This document shows, in pieces, positions 1 to 9,332 of a DNA stretch of 64,000 nucleotides. Both the position numbers and the translations under genes were made by a program. The notes under the pieces were generated by a model. The model was given only the letters and a program-made list of their open reading frames with translations. It had not been told where the DNA came from and did no database searches. Each line of letters begins with the position of its first letter. Positions within the stretch are counted from its first letter, which is position 1. The DNA lies in the NCBI RefSeq assembly GCF_900106555.1, contig NZ_FNOE01000003.1:62001-126000 (forward strand), written 5' to 3'. The stretch comes from Nitrosomonas oligotropha (lineage in GTDB: Bacteria; Pseudomonadota; Gammaproteobacteria; Burkholderiales; Nitrosomonadaceae).

Positions 1-318
1 ATACAACAGCGCCGTGAATACCACGCAACCGATGGTAGTAATCGTCAGAAAGCGTTTTTTCGCGCCGGAATAATCAGCTATCGCGCCCACCACCGGCGCA
101 CTGATTAAAACCAGCGCATTCGCCGCCGCCATCGCCAGCGTCCACAACAACGTGGCATCGCCGCTCCCCTGCCCGGCGGCGATCACGCCGACAAAGTAGG
201 CATTGAAAATAGCGGTCAGGATAACGGTGGTATAGCCGGAATTGGCAAAATCGTACATGCACCACGCGAAACGTTCGCGGCGCGTGACCGGTTCGGAAGA
301 ATTGGAAGAAGCGGCCAT
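1..318 (-). CDS. MFS transporter, UMF1 family (N-terminal part, cut by window edge)
   Basis: Only the first 106 residues are in the window; the gene continues past base 1. It starts with ATG at 318, six bases after the fumC stop, so it is probably co-transcribed with fumC. The N-terminus has a short polar leader, then WCMYDFANSGYTTVI, which closely resembles the WxxYDFANSxYxT signature of UMF1/Atg22-like major facilitator proteins. Two hydrophobic segments follow (about residues 25-50 and 58-80), separated by a short loop, then the basic AKKRF loop before a third segment. The substrate cannot be told from this fragment. Family assignment is fairly secure from the signature; function is inferred only as a membrane transporter. 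Confidence 0.8.
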   Translation of the reverse strand, partial: MAASSNSSEPVTRRERFAWCMYDFANSGYTTVILTAIFNAYFVGVIAAGQGSGDATLLWTLAMAAANALVLISAPVVGAIADYSGAKKRFLTITTIGCVVFTALLY

Positions 319-324
319 CGAGCG

Positions 325-1710
<1,386 letters not shown>

Positions 1711-1804
1711 AGATAGTTACCTCATCAAATTAGATCATTGAATAAATTGCAGCTCTGGTTTACCAACGAATCGCTGAATTACCATGAGTTTATCATTCTA
1801 CTAG

Positions 1805-2398
1805 TTAAGAACGCGCAAATAGCAGGAGTGGCTTTATAGCGTGATTGTCAGCGGCACGTAAGGCTTCAATATAGCGAGCGCGGGTTTCTCCAACATCGAC
1901 CAGATTTGCACGCCCCCATGTGAATGGCTCCTGTTCAAGCTGCTGGGCGAGAAGATCGCCGATAAAACGCGAGAAGCGTCCGTTTCCGTTGGGAAACGGA
2001 TGGATTGCAACAAGGCGGTGACTAAACCGCACCGCAATTTCATCCGGCGGGTAGGTTTTATGTTCGATCCAGTAACAAGCATCGCCAATGGCTTGATGCA
2101 CATCCATTGTGATCCGATAGGCATCGACACCAATGTTGCGGGCTGAGGTGCGATATTGCCCCGCCCAACGCCACACATCCCCAAACATGCGCTTGTGCAA
2201 TTGGCGCAAGAAATTTTGATCCAGCACATCCCGTTTCTTGCGTGCGGTAGCCCAGCGCAACGCCTGGCCGATGTTGATTTGCTCCGCTTCGTTGAGTTCG
2301 TGCCGCAGCGTGATATAGGCAGGAATAAGCTGCTCACGCTCTTCGTCTGTAAGTGGGGTATTAGCATCATCGTCATCGATTAATAATGGATCTGGCAT
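1805..2398 (-). CDS. Mobile mystery protein B (Fic family)
   Basis: A 197-residue Fic-domain protein matching the mobile mystery protein B family, always found downstream of a partner HTH protein. The Fic active-site loop is HPFPNGNGRFSR, residues 133-144. His133 is the expected catalytic base and Arg141/Arg144 the phosphate-binding arginines. The position normally held by Asp/Glu (metal ligand) is Asn138, as I recall is common in this subfamily, so the AMP-transfer activity should not be assumed. The protein starts 7 bases after mobile mystery protein A and is surely in its operon. A toxin-antitoxin or host-modifying role is inference; no function has been proven for this family as far as I know. 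Confidence 0.9.
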   Translation of the reverse strand: MPDPLLIDDDDANTPLTDEEREQLIPAYITLRHELNEAEQINIGQALRWATARKKRDVLDQNFLRQLHKRMFGDVWRWAGQYRTSARNIGVDAYRITMDVHQAIGDACYWIEHKTYPPDEIAVRFSHRLVAIHPFPNGNGRFSRFIGDLLAQQLEQEPFTWGRANLVDVGETRARYIEALRAADNHAIKPLLLFARS

Positions 2399-2405
2399 GA
2401 CAATG

Positions 2406-2870
2406 CTATTTATCCTCCCATAACCCTTTTAGTGAGCCTGATAGGATCAGTTCGACCATGCGCCGCTGTTCATCGTCGAGATCGGATTTGAGCAAAGCCT
2501 GGTTTTCCAGTCGCATGGTGTGATCGAGCCGGGCAATATCTTTGCGCGTTTTCTGGATGGCACGCTCACGCAGAATATCATCGAGCGGTTTTGCCGGCAC
2601 GAAAGCATACACAAAGGTACAGTTCATTGCCTCGGCAGCTTCACGCAAGGTTTTGATCGTAGTTGCTCCAGTCACTTCCGCTTTTTCGATCACCGGAATA
2701 CGTGAAGGGGAAGCATCCATACGCGCCGCAAGCTGGCGGGCAGTCATGCCAAGTGCTTCACGAATGGCCTTTATCCATCCTCGTGGCGGCGCAACAATCC
2801 CTGCCTCACGCAAGGGTGAGAGACGTCTTTCCAATTGCTTTCTAGCGAGCGATGCTTGGTTTTTGTTCAT
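2406..2870 (-). CDS. Mobile mystery protein A (XRE-type HTH regulator)
   Basis: A 154-residue protein of the mobile mystery protein A family, the upstream partner of the Fic protein. The N-terminus (ARKQLERRL, then PPRGWIKAIREALGMTARQLA) leads into a helix-turn-helix at about residues 30-85 (MTARQLAARMDASPSRIPVIEKAE), followed by a charged helical C-terminal half (DILRERAIQKTR onward). It probably represses its own operon: a perfect inverted repeat lies only two bases upstream of the ATG, with two imperfect copies further up. No strong Shine-Dalgarno sequence is seen; the operator occupies that place. The pair is often carried on mobile elements, which fits its position in an AT-rich patch between fumC and nrdB. 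Confidence 0.92.
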   Translation of the reverse strand: MNKNQASLARKQLERRLSPLREAGIVAPPRGWIKAIREALGMTARQLAARMDASPSRIPVIEKAEVTGATTIKTLREAAEAMNCTFVYAFVPAKPLDDILRERAIQKTRKDIARLDHTMRLENQALLKSDLDDEQRRMVELILSGSLKGLWEDK

Positions 2871-2872
2871 AT

Positions 2873-2951
2873 TAATATGTCCATATTATTAATTATATTA
2901 ATACATAAACATGAACATATCAATGACTAATTAACACTTATATATGAACAA
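2873..2951 (-). promoter_or_regulatory. Probable autoregulatory operator array of mobile mystery protein A
   Basis: A perfect 16-bp inverted repeat, TAATATG-TC-CATATTA, occupies 2873-2888, ending two bases from the start codon at 2870. Two weaker boxes with the same ATG-NN-CAT core lie at about 2909-2920 (ACATGAACATAT) and 2942-2951 (ATATGAACA). Their centres are about 34 and 33 bases apart, roughly three helical turns. The spacing and symmetry suggest cooperative binding by the HTH protein just downstream. Binding is inferred, not shown. Confidence 0.6.
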
Positions 2952-3008
2952 AAATATCGAAGGGGACAGATTCGTTTGTTAGGGAAGATTGCAAAATCCA
3001 TCAACACC

Positions 3009-3086
3009 GTAGGTTGGGTTGAATGAAATGAAGCCCAACGATTGGCTGCTCCGTTGTGTTGGGGTTCGTGCCTCACCCCAACCTAC
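3009..3086. repeat. Palindromic dispersed repeat, copy 1
   Basis: A 78-bp element bounded by the inverted repeat GTAGGTTGGG / CCCAACCTAC. Inside are two further hairpins: GTTGGG...CCCAAC on the left half and GTTGGGG...CCCCAAC on the right half. A second, slightly degraded copy in the same orientation lies at 3554-3630. The arrangement resembles REP/MITE-like small non-autonomous elements common in proteobacterial intergenic DNA. No coding capacity. Confidence 0.85.
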
Positions 3087-3112
3087 GAGCTGAAGTCAGG
3101 TTTACAAGCTTG

Positions 3113-3514
3113 TTATGCATTTACAATCTTCTCCCACTTGTCCTCATAGGGTAGAAGAATATCTTTGACTTGGGACTCCTTCTTTTGCTGCTTCGTCGTA
3201 CTAAGTAGCTTGCCATCACCTTTTGCCGCCAAAGCCTCGCTCTTGGTCATAACAAAGAAGCGAGTTTTATTCTTATCAACAATCACGATCACCAAGAAAT
3301 CATATTGTTTGTCGATGCATTTAATGGCGTTATTTGTGCTTTTGTTGCTTAGTTCGGTTGTCTTAACCTGAATCCTCACAATCTTTCCACTTGCAGGGAT
3401 AGCGGTTAGATCAAAGTCAGGTTGATTTGTTTTAATCGCTGGGTAAATCTCGACGTTCTGCTCAAGTAGACAGGCCAAAACGCGATATTCACCATACTTG
3501 CCAACGTACTTCAT
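3113..3514 (-). CDS. PD-(D/E)XK endonuclease-like protein
   Basis: A 133-residue protein with the layout of a small restriction-endonuclease-like fold. The N-terminal GKYGEYRVLACLL supplies the helix with a conserved Glu, PDFDL (residues 32-36) supplies the metal-binding Asp, and IQVKT (about residues 48-52) gives the (E/Q)xK half of the active site, here in Q-V-K form. This is the pattern of the group of small PD-(D/E)XK proteins related to pfam11645/DUF4365-like families. No DNA-binding domain is fused. The gene is alone, bracketed closely by two copies of a palindromic repeat, and has lower GC than its housekeeping neighbours, suggesting acquisition. A role in DNA repair, restriction or mobile element biology is possible but not indicated by context alone. 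Confidence 0.65.
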   Translation of the reverse strand: MKYVGKYGEYRVLACLLEQNVEIYPAIKTNQPDFDLTAIPASGKIVRIQVKTTELSNKSTNNAIKCIDKQYDFLVIVIVDKNKTRFFVMTKSEALAAKGDGKLLSTTKQQKKESQVKDILLPYEDKWEKIVNA

Positions 3515-3553
3515 AATGACTTAGAGGGATGCATAATGTTTGAATTATGCCAG

Positions 3554-3630
3554 CAGGTTAGGTTGAATGAAATGAAGCCCAACGATTGGTGGCTTTGTTA
3601 TGTTGGGGTTCGTGCCTCACCCCAACCTAC
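3554..3630. repeat. Palindromic dispersed repeat, copy 2
   Basis: Second copy of the element at 3009-3086, same orientation and nearly the same length. The central segment TTGAATGAAATGAAGCCC and the right half GGGGTTCGTGCCTCACCCC are identical; the left tip is changed (AGGTTAGG instead of AGGTTGGG) and a few bases in the centre differ. The two copies sit directly either side of the nuclease-like gene, about 545 bp apart start to start. Confidence 0.85.
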
Positions 3631-3677
3631 GAGCTAAGATTCCAGTTTGAGACTTCATTTATTGTATATTTCGGAGG

Positions 3678-4514
3678 CTAGGGAGACCGCGCAGTTTTAT
3701 CGTGTAAATCCCCCTGTACCACCGGGTTAGATAGTTTTACGTTGTTTTGTTGAGGTAATGGAAAGCCGATATACGCTGCTTGAGTTAACTGAAACAGGGT
3801 ATAAAGAACACTGACGAAGCTTAAGAGCTTTGCAGCGGGATTTTCCATAAATTCGTTTATGCGATTCCAGAAATTTGTATGAGTAGTTCTGATTTTTCTA
3901 GCCTGAAGTTTAGAATACATCGACTGGAACCAGTACACTTTGCTTATCGTGGACTTATGTAACTTGATGTATTCCTTATTTCTGAATGCTTCAACTTCCT
4001 CAGGGCCAGTTAGTTGATCGCGAGGACGACCACCATTAAGTTGCATTAGATTGACCATCCTTGGATTATTAACACAATTTCCGCCATAAATGGCCAAGAT
4101 TAGTGTTGAAAGATTAAATCTTCTTGAGTCTGGTACTTGAGGAGCATCAGTACCGGACAGAACCTTATAGCGGTGTGCGATAGCTTCAAATCCATAGTTG
4201 ATGTTGCTCATGTTCCAGTGAATCCACAAGGCGCCTTGATGTGATTTTACAAAGTCATAGAATTGAATAAGCATGTGCTTTTCAAGATCATCGTAATGAT
4301 CATGAATTTCTTCTCTCTTCACATTGCGAACTTCTGCAATCAGGTGAATTGAGAAACTATGCATACTTGAGCTTGCAAGATGCAGCACAGCGATTGAAGT
4401 GATACGAGGCGATAGACCTTCATTTCCATCGCCGAGAGACTGGCAGGAATAGTGAATCGCCAGCAATTGAGATTCATGCTGTTTAAGGTGTTGTAAAGCT
4501 TCTTTTGATTTCAT
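3678..4514 (-). CDS. Hypothetical protein with C-terminal membrane segment
   Basis: I do not recognise this 278-residue protein. The first two thirds are soluble and rich in His, Trp and aromatic residues (LAIHYSCQSLGDGNEG near residues 18-33, HLASSSMHSFSIHLIAE near 45-61, ALWIHWNMSNINYGFEAIAHRY near 95-116). A basic stretch SKLQARKIRTTHTN precedes a probable membrane segment (about residues 229-252, LLSFVSVLYTLFQLTQAAYIG). The tail is polar. The uninterrupted frame and absence of the organism's housekeeping context suggest an accessory gene; it stands between the repeat-flanked nuclease gene and nrdB on the same strand. A membrane-anchored sensor or effector is possible, but nothing in the sequence proves it. 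Confidence 0.6.
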   Translation of the reverse strand: MKSKEALQHLKQHESQLLAIHYSCQSLGDGNEGLSPRITSIAVLHLASSSMHSFSIHLIAEVRNVKREEIHDHYDDLEKHMLIQFYDFVKSHQGALWIHWNMSNINYGFEAIAHRYKVLSGTDAPQVPDSRRFNLSTLILAIYGGNCVNNPRMVNLMQLNGGRPRDQLTGPEEVEAFRNKEYIKLHKSTISKVYWFQSMYSKLQARKIRTTHTNFWNRINEFMENPAAKLLSFVSVLYTLFQLTQAAYIGFPLPQQNNVKLSNPVVQGDLHDKTARSP

Positions 4515-4586
4515 GACTGGAGCGAGATGAATTAATATAAACGACTAATATGTCGCATAAACTGATTGCATCGGCTGCAGCAACCC

Positions 4587-5783
4587 TCAATCCCAACTCA
4601 GCGCCCCACCCGTTTGATACTCCGTCACGCGCGTTTCAAAGAAATTCTTCTCTTTCTTCAGATCGATCATTTCCGACATCCACGGGAACGGATTGTTGGC
4701 GTTCGGGTACAGCGTGTCGAGGCCGATTTGCTGGCAGCGGCGGTTGGCGATGTAGCGCAGGTATTCCTTGAACATCGGCGCGTTCATGCCGAGCACGCCG
4801 CGCGGCATGGTGTCTTCGGCGTAGCGGTATTCCAGCGCCACGGCTTTTTGCATCAGCGCGCTGATTTCATCGCGGAACGCCTTGGTCCACAGATGCGGAT
4901 TTTCCATTTTGATCTGGTTGATGACGTCGATGCCGAAATTGCAGTGCATCGATTCGTCGCGCAGGATGTATTGGTATTGCTCCGCCGCGCCGGTCATTTT
5001 GTTTTGCCGCCCGAGTGCCAGGATTTGCGTGAAGCCGACATAGAAGAACAAGCCTTCCATGATGCAGGCGAACACGATCAGGCTTTTCAGCAATTGCTGA
5101 TCGGTTTCCAAGGTGCCGGTTCTGAAGTTGGGATTGGTCAGCGTATCGATGAACGGAATCAGAAACTCGTCCTTGTCGCGGATCGACGATACTTCGTGGT
5201 ATGCATTGAAGATTTCGCCTTCGTCCAGGCCCAGCGATTCGACGATGTATTGATACGCATGGGTATGAATCGCTTCCTCGAACGCCTGGCGCAGCAAATA
5301 CTGGCGGCATTCCGGGTTGGTGATGTGGCGGTAGGTGCCGAGCACGATGTTGTTCGCCGCTAGCGAATCGGCGGTGACGAAAAAACCGAGATTGCGCTTG
5401 ACCAGGCGGCGCTCGTCCTCGGTTAGGCCGTTCGGGTCTTTCCACAGCGCGATGTCGCGGCTCATGCTGATTTCCTGCGGCATCCAATGATTGGCGCAAG
5501 CACCGAGGTATTTATCCCACGCCCATTTGTACTTGAACGGCACCAGTTGATTGACGTCCGCTTTGCAGTTGATGATGGATTTGTCCTCGACTGAGATGCG
5601 GCGGTTCGCGCTGCCCGCTACATCTTGCCCGCATTCCGCACCTAGCTGGTGGCTGGCGGTGCTGTGATCGCGGTCATCCTGCGCCGGTGTTGCCAGCGGC
5701 AATTCAAAATCGTGCGCGGTGCGCGGCATGGCGTTGACCGGTGGTGTTTGCGGTTGTTGCGGTTCGTCTTCAAATGTCAGCAT
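4587..5783 (-). CDS. nrdB: Ribonucleoside-diphosphate reductase beta subunit
   Basis: The radical-generating subunit of class Ia ribonucleotide reductase, which provides the tyrosyl radical used by NrdA to make deoxyribonucleotides. With the ATG at 5783 (398 residues) all expected residues are present: diiron ligands Asp139, Glu170, His173, Glu243, Glu277 and His280, and radical Tyr177 (EAIHTHAY). Their spacings (31, 3, 4, ..., 34, 3) are those of E. coli NrdB. An ATG exists 21 bases further up, but AGGAG lies 8 bases before the ATG at 5783, so that one is preferred. The first 60 residues are a poorly conserved Pro/Gln-rich extension. It lies 66 bases downstream of nrdA, in the same operon. 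Confidence 0.97.
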   Translation of the reverse strand: MLTFEDEPQQPQTPPVNAMPRTAHDFELPLATPAQDDRDHSTASHQLGAECGQDVAGSANRRISVEDKSIINCKADVNQLVPFKYKWAWDKYLGACANHWMPQEISMSRDIALWKDPNGLTEDERRLVKRNLGFFVTADSLAANNIVLGTYRHITNPECRQYLLRQAFEEAIHTHAYQYIVESLGLDEGEIFNAYHEVSSIRDKDEFLIPFIDTLTNPNFRTGTLETDQQLLKSLIVFACIMEGLFFYVGFTQILALGRQNKMTGAAEQYQYILRDESMHCNFGIDVINQIKMENPHLWTKAFRDEISALMQKAVALEYRYAEDTMPRGVLGMNAPMFKEYLRYIANRRCQQIGLDTLYPNANNPFPWMSEMIDLKKEKNFFETRVTEYQTGGALSWD

Positions 5784-5849
5784 GGGGTTTACTCCTTTAT
5801 TCATATTGTTGAGGAAACATCGATTAATTCAGCGTTTCCTGGTTGTTCT

Positions 5850-8714
5850 TTACTGGCAGGACTCGCAGCTCTCGTCATCAATGGCGCAATATTTGATTTC
5901 CACCGTGGATACTTCCACTGCGGCTTTGACCACGCCGCCATCGGACGGCACCGCGTTCAGCGAACCGGCGCGCACTGTGGATTTTTCCGCCGCTGTCGCG
6001 CCCATCGAACGCAGGTAATACGTGGTTTTAAGACCGCGCAGCCACGCCAGCTTGTAGGTTTCGTCCAATTTCTTGCCAGAAACCCCGCCCATGTAAATAT
6101 TCAGCGATTGCGATTGGTCGATCCATTTCTGCCGCCGCGCGCCCGCTTCGATCAGCCAGCGCGGATCCATCTCGAACGCGGTGGCATACAGCGTGCGGAT
6201 ATTGTCCGGAATGCGGTCGATTTTGCTGATTGCGCCGTCGAAGTATTTCAGGTCGGCGATCATCACCTCATCCCACAAATTGAGTTTTTTCAGATCGTTG
6301 ACCAGCGATTTGTTGGCAATGGTGAATTCACCGGACAGATTGGATTTGACGTACAGATTCTGATACGTCGGCTCGATGCTGGCGGAAACGCCGACGATGT
6401 TGGAAATCGTCGCGGTCGGCGCAATCGCCAGACAGTTGGAATTGCGCATGCCGTATTGCTGGGTGCGCGCGCGCAATGCGTCCCAATCGAGCGTCGCCGA
6501 CAAATCGGCTTCGACAAAACCGCCGCGCTCGTTGCGCAACACTTCCAGCGTGTCGTGCGGCAGGATGCCACGATCCCACAAGCTGCCTTTGTAGCTGCTG
6601 TAGCAACCGCGCTCTTGCGCCAGTTCGGTCGACGCCCAGTAGGCGTGATACGCCACCGCTTCCATCGAACGGTCGGCGAATTCCACCGCTTCGTTCGAGC
6701 TATAAGGAATGCCCAGCTGATGCAGGCAATCCTGGAATCCCATGATGCCCAGGCCAACCGGACGGTGTTTCAGGTTGGCGTTGCGCGCTTTGGCGACGGC
6801 GTAGAAATTGATGTCGATGACGTTGTCGAGCATGCGCATGGCAATGCGCACGGTGCGTTTCAGTTTATCCAGATCGAGCGCGCCGTCCTTCAGGTGCGCG
6901 AGCAGATTGACCGAACCGAGATTGCACACGGCAATTTCCTTGTCGTTGGTGTTCAGCGTGATTTCCGTGCACAAATTCGAGCTATGCACCACGCCGATAT
7001 GGTTCTGCGGCGAACGCACGTTGCACGGATCCTTGAACGTGATCCACGGATGGCCGGTTTCGAACAGCATGCTCAGCATCTTGCGCCACAATTGCACCGC
7101 TGGGATTTTTTTGTACAGCGTCAGCTCGCCGCGTTCGATTTTCGCTTCGTAACCGAGATACGCTTGCTCGAATTGCTGGCCGAATTTTTCGTGCAAATCG
7201 GGCGTATCCGACGGCGAGAACAGTGTCCAATCGCTGCCATCCATCACACGTTTCATGAATAAATCGGGAATCCACGTCGCGGTGTTCATGTCGTGCGTGC
7301 GGCGGCGGTCGTCGCCGGTGTTTTTGCGCAATTCCAGGAATTCCTCAATATCCAGATGCCAGCATTCCAGGTACGCGCATACCGCACCCTTGCGTTTGCC
7401 ACCCTGATTGACCGCCACGGCGGTGTCGGACACCACTTTCAGGAACGGCACCACGCCTTGCGATTTGCCGTTGGTACCCTTGATGCGCGCGCCCATCGCC
7501 CGCACCGGCGTCCAATCGTTACCCAAGCCGCCGGCGTATTTGGCCAGCAACGCATTTTCCTTGATCGCTTCGTAGATGCCGTCAAGATCGTCCGGCACGG
7601 TCGTGAGATAGCACGACGACAATTGCGAACGGCAAGTGCCGGAATTGAACAGTGTCGGCGTCGAGCTCATGAAATCGAAACTCGACAGCACGTGATAAAA
7701 CTCGATGGCGCGCGCTTCGCGGTCGATTTCGTTCAGCGCCAAACCCATCGCTACGCGCATGAAGAACGCTTGCGGCAATTCGATGCGGCGTTCCTTGATA
7801 TGCAGGAAATAGCGGTCGTACAGCGTTTGCAAACCGAGGTAATCAAACTGCAAGTCACGATCCGCGTCCAGCGCTTCGGACAAGCGCTTCAGGTCGAACT
7901 GCGCCAGCCGCGGATCGAGCAATTCGGCTTCGATGCCGCGCTTGATGAATACTGGGAAGTATTCCTGATACTGCGCGTGCATCGCCTGTTGCGTGACTTC
8001 CTCGCCCAGCACTTCGTGGCGCACGTTGTTCAGCAACAAGCGCGCGGTGACATAGCTGTACGCCGGGTCTTTCTCGATCAGCACGCGCGCCGACAGCACC
8101 AGGGATTTGTTGACTTCATCGAGCGATACGCCATCGTACAAGTCCTTGACGGTGGCTTTCAGAATCAGCGCGGGATCGACGGTATTGCCCAAGCCGGCGC
8201 AGGAGGATTCGATCAATGCGGATAACTTGGCGATGTCGAGCGGCACGCGCTGCCCGTTATCGACGACGTACAACGTTTCCGCCGCGGTCTCGGCGGCCGA
8301 TTTCTGTTTCAGCTTGGCCCGTTCGCGTGTGCGCTCTTCACGATACAGCACATAAGCTCGCGCCACGTCGTGTTCGCCTGAGCGCATCAACGCCAGTTCG
8401 ACCTGATCCTGAATATCTTCGATATGGAACGTGCCGCCATCCGGCTGGCGACGCAGCAGTGCATTCACCACATCGTTGGTCAACCCGGCCACCACTTCGC
8501 GCACCCGCACCGATGCCGCGCCCTGCCCGCCATCGACGGCGATAAACGCCTTGGTCAGCGCAACTGAAATCTTGCCCGGCTCGAACGACACCACCGCACC
8601 GTTGCGGCGGATGACTTTATGCTGGGAAAAACGGGGATTTTGCGCAGGTGTATCCATAAAACTTTGATTTCCGGAAACAGGTTTGGGGTGAGTTTGTTCT
8701 GTCGTAAGCTGCAT
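5850..8714 (-). CDS. nrdA: Ribonucleoside-diphosphate reductase alpha subunit
   Basis: The 954-residue catalytic subunit of class Ia ribonucleotide reductase. The N-terminus holds two consecutive ATP-cone domains (about residues 33-125, starting VIRRNGAVVSFEPGK, and about 148-240, starting YVVDNGQRVPLD), which carry the ATP/dATP activity switch. The catalytic barrel follows, with the active-site cysteine in SQLSSC, the NLCTEI motif (Asn, radical Cys, Glu) and the C-terminal pair ESCESCQ that passes electrons from thioredoxin or glutaredoxin. GGAGGA 7 bases before the ATG at 8714 fixes the start. Double ATP-cones are less usual than the single cone of E. coli NrdA and occur in several other bacteria. 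An NrdR box lies about 80 bases upstream. Confidence 0.98.
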   Translation of the reverse strand: MQLTTEQTHPKPVSGNQSFMDTPAQNPRFSQHKVIRRNGAVVSFEPGKISVALTKAFIAVDGGQGAASVRVREVVAGLTNDVVNALLRRQPDGGTFHIEDIQDQVELALMRSGEHDVARAYVLYREERTRERAKLKQKSAAETAAETLYVVDNGQRVPLDIAKLSALIESSCAGLGNTVDPALILKATVKDLYDGVSLDEVNKSLVLSARVLIEKDPAYSYVTARLLLNNVRHEVLGEEVTQQAMHAQYQEYFPVFIKRGIEAELLDPRLAQFDLKRLSEALDADRDLQFDYLGLQTLYDRYFLHIKERRIELPQAFFMRVAMGLALNEIDREARAIEFYHVLSSFDFMSSTPTLFNSGTCRSQLSSCYLTTVPDDLDGIYEAIKENALLAKYAGGLGNDWTPVRAMGARIKGTNGKSQGVVPFLKVVSDTAVAVNQGGKRKGAVCAYLECWHLDIEEFLELRKNTGDDRRRTHDMNTATWIPDLFMKRVMDGSDWTLFSPSDTPDLHEKFGQQFEQAYLGYEAKIERGELTLYKKIPAVQLWRKMLSMLFETGHPWITFKDPCNVRSPQNHIGVVHSSNLCTEITLNTNDKEIAVCNLGSVNLLAHLKDGALDLDKLKRTVRIAMRMLDNVIDINFYAVAKARNANLKHRPVGLGIMGFQDCLHQLGIPYSSNEAVEFADRSMEAVAYHAYWASTELAQERGCYSSYKGSLWDRGILPHDTLEVLRNERGGFVEADLSATLDWDALRARTQQYGMRNSNCLAIAPTATISNIVGVSASIEPTYQNLYVKSNLSGEFTIANKSLVNDLKKLNLWDEVMIADLKYFDGAISKIDRIPDNIRTLYATAFEMDPRWLIEAGARRQKWIDQSQSLNIYMGGVSGKKLDETYKLAWLRGLKTTYYLRSMGATAAEKSTVRAGSLNAVPSDGGVVKAAVEVSTVEIKYCAIDDESCESCQ

Positions 8715-8795
8715 CGGTGATTCCTCCTGACTGATGATTCATCAAAGAAAAATACAAATTTCTGTTGATTCAATGGAATAGCATTATTTGAATAG

Positions 8796-8815
8796 AACCA
8801 CAATATCTAGTGGTT
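8796..8815 (-). promoter_or_regulatory. NrdR box upstream of nrdA
   Basis: The 20-bp near-palindrome AACCAC-AATATCTA-GTGGTT has perfect 6-bp arms and an AT-rich core, matching the form of NrdR boxes (about ACAC-AATATATAG-TGT). It lies about 82-101 bases upstream of the nrdA start. NrdR boxes usually occur in pairs at a helical spacing; a convincing second copy was not found, although a looser ACACAAATTATTTTTTGTG inverted repeat lies about 50 bases farther out. NrdR represses RNR genes when dNTP/ATP levels are high. Confidence 0.65.
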
Positions 8816-9332
8816 GATGGAGAATGCTATGGCACTAATGGTACAACACAAATTATTTTTTGTGCAGGAAAATTTTGCGGATTTTTTAATTTGGAATCAA
8901 AAAATCGATCATCTTTTGATTAAGATTAATTGCTATCAGGCAGTTAAGATTGCACGGATGCGTGATGCTAATTTGCAACGGTTGTCGAAAATTAGGGAAC
9001 TGCCAGATTTACGATGAATTCAGCAATCGCAATTTCCGGCGGATGATGCGAGCACCAACCTGGTCATCATCCCTTCCATTTCACTTAAAAACTTCCCGGC
9101 GTCCGGCGTTTCCCTAGCGTACGAAGCAGCTATTCTGATTGGCCGCCTTTTTGGCATATTTCCAGCAATTCTCGATTATTCAACAATGTGATGCTAAAAA
9201 CTCCGGAAGAGTTTTATTACAGAAATGTTACAAATTACTGATTGCACATTATTTTTCACCGCGAATGTATAATAAAAATATGATTTCAATTTTGCGTGTG
9301 AGTTTAGTATCAAATTCACGATGGAGTGTTCT
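8816..9332. other. Intergenic region between nrdA and the methylase-like gene
   Basis: Over 500 bases without a convincing gene. The nrdA side (8816-9017) is AT-rich. A short reading frame on the plus strand (8814-9017) overlaps the NrdR box and has no ribosome site, so it is not called. On the minus strand, 9020-9157 could encode a 45-residue peptide (listed separately). The part 9170-9330 is AT-rich and probably holds the promoter for the gene at 9333. Confidence 0.5.
9020..9157 (-). CDS. Possible 45-residue peptide or gene remnant
   Basis: A short frame from ATG (9157) to TGA (9020) encoding a basic N-terminus (MPKRRPIRIAASYARETP) and a C-terminal half GKFLSEMEGMMTRLVLASSAGN. The GC content is higher than in the DNA on either side. 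No Shine-Dalgarno sequence is apparent. It reads like the tail of a once longer protein or part of a dispersed repeat rather than an independent gene. I cannot assign a function, and it may not be translated. Confidence 0.2.
   Translation of the reverse strand: MPKRRPIRIAASYARETPDAGKFLSEMEGMMTRLVLASSAGNCDC

Noticed and set aside
2960-3640. Possible CRISPR array from repeated segments
   Set aside because: Only two copies, over 540 bases apart, each long and self-palindromic; no spacers or cas genes.
5649-7262. 537-codon plus-strand frame opposite nrdB/nrdA
   Set aside because: Spans the opposite strand of two certain genes and shows antisense-type composition.
8814-9017. 67-residue plus-strand frame upstream of nrdA
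   Set aside because: It starts inside the NrdR box, has no ribosome site, and resembles no known protein.
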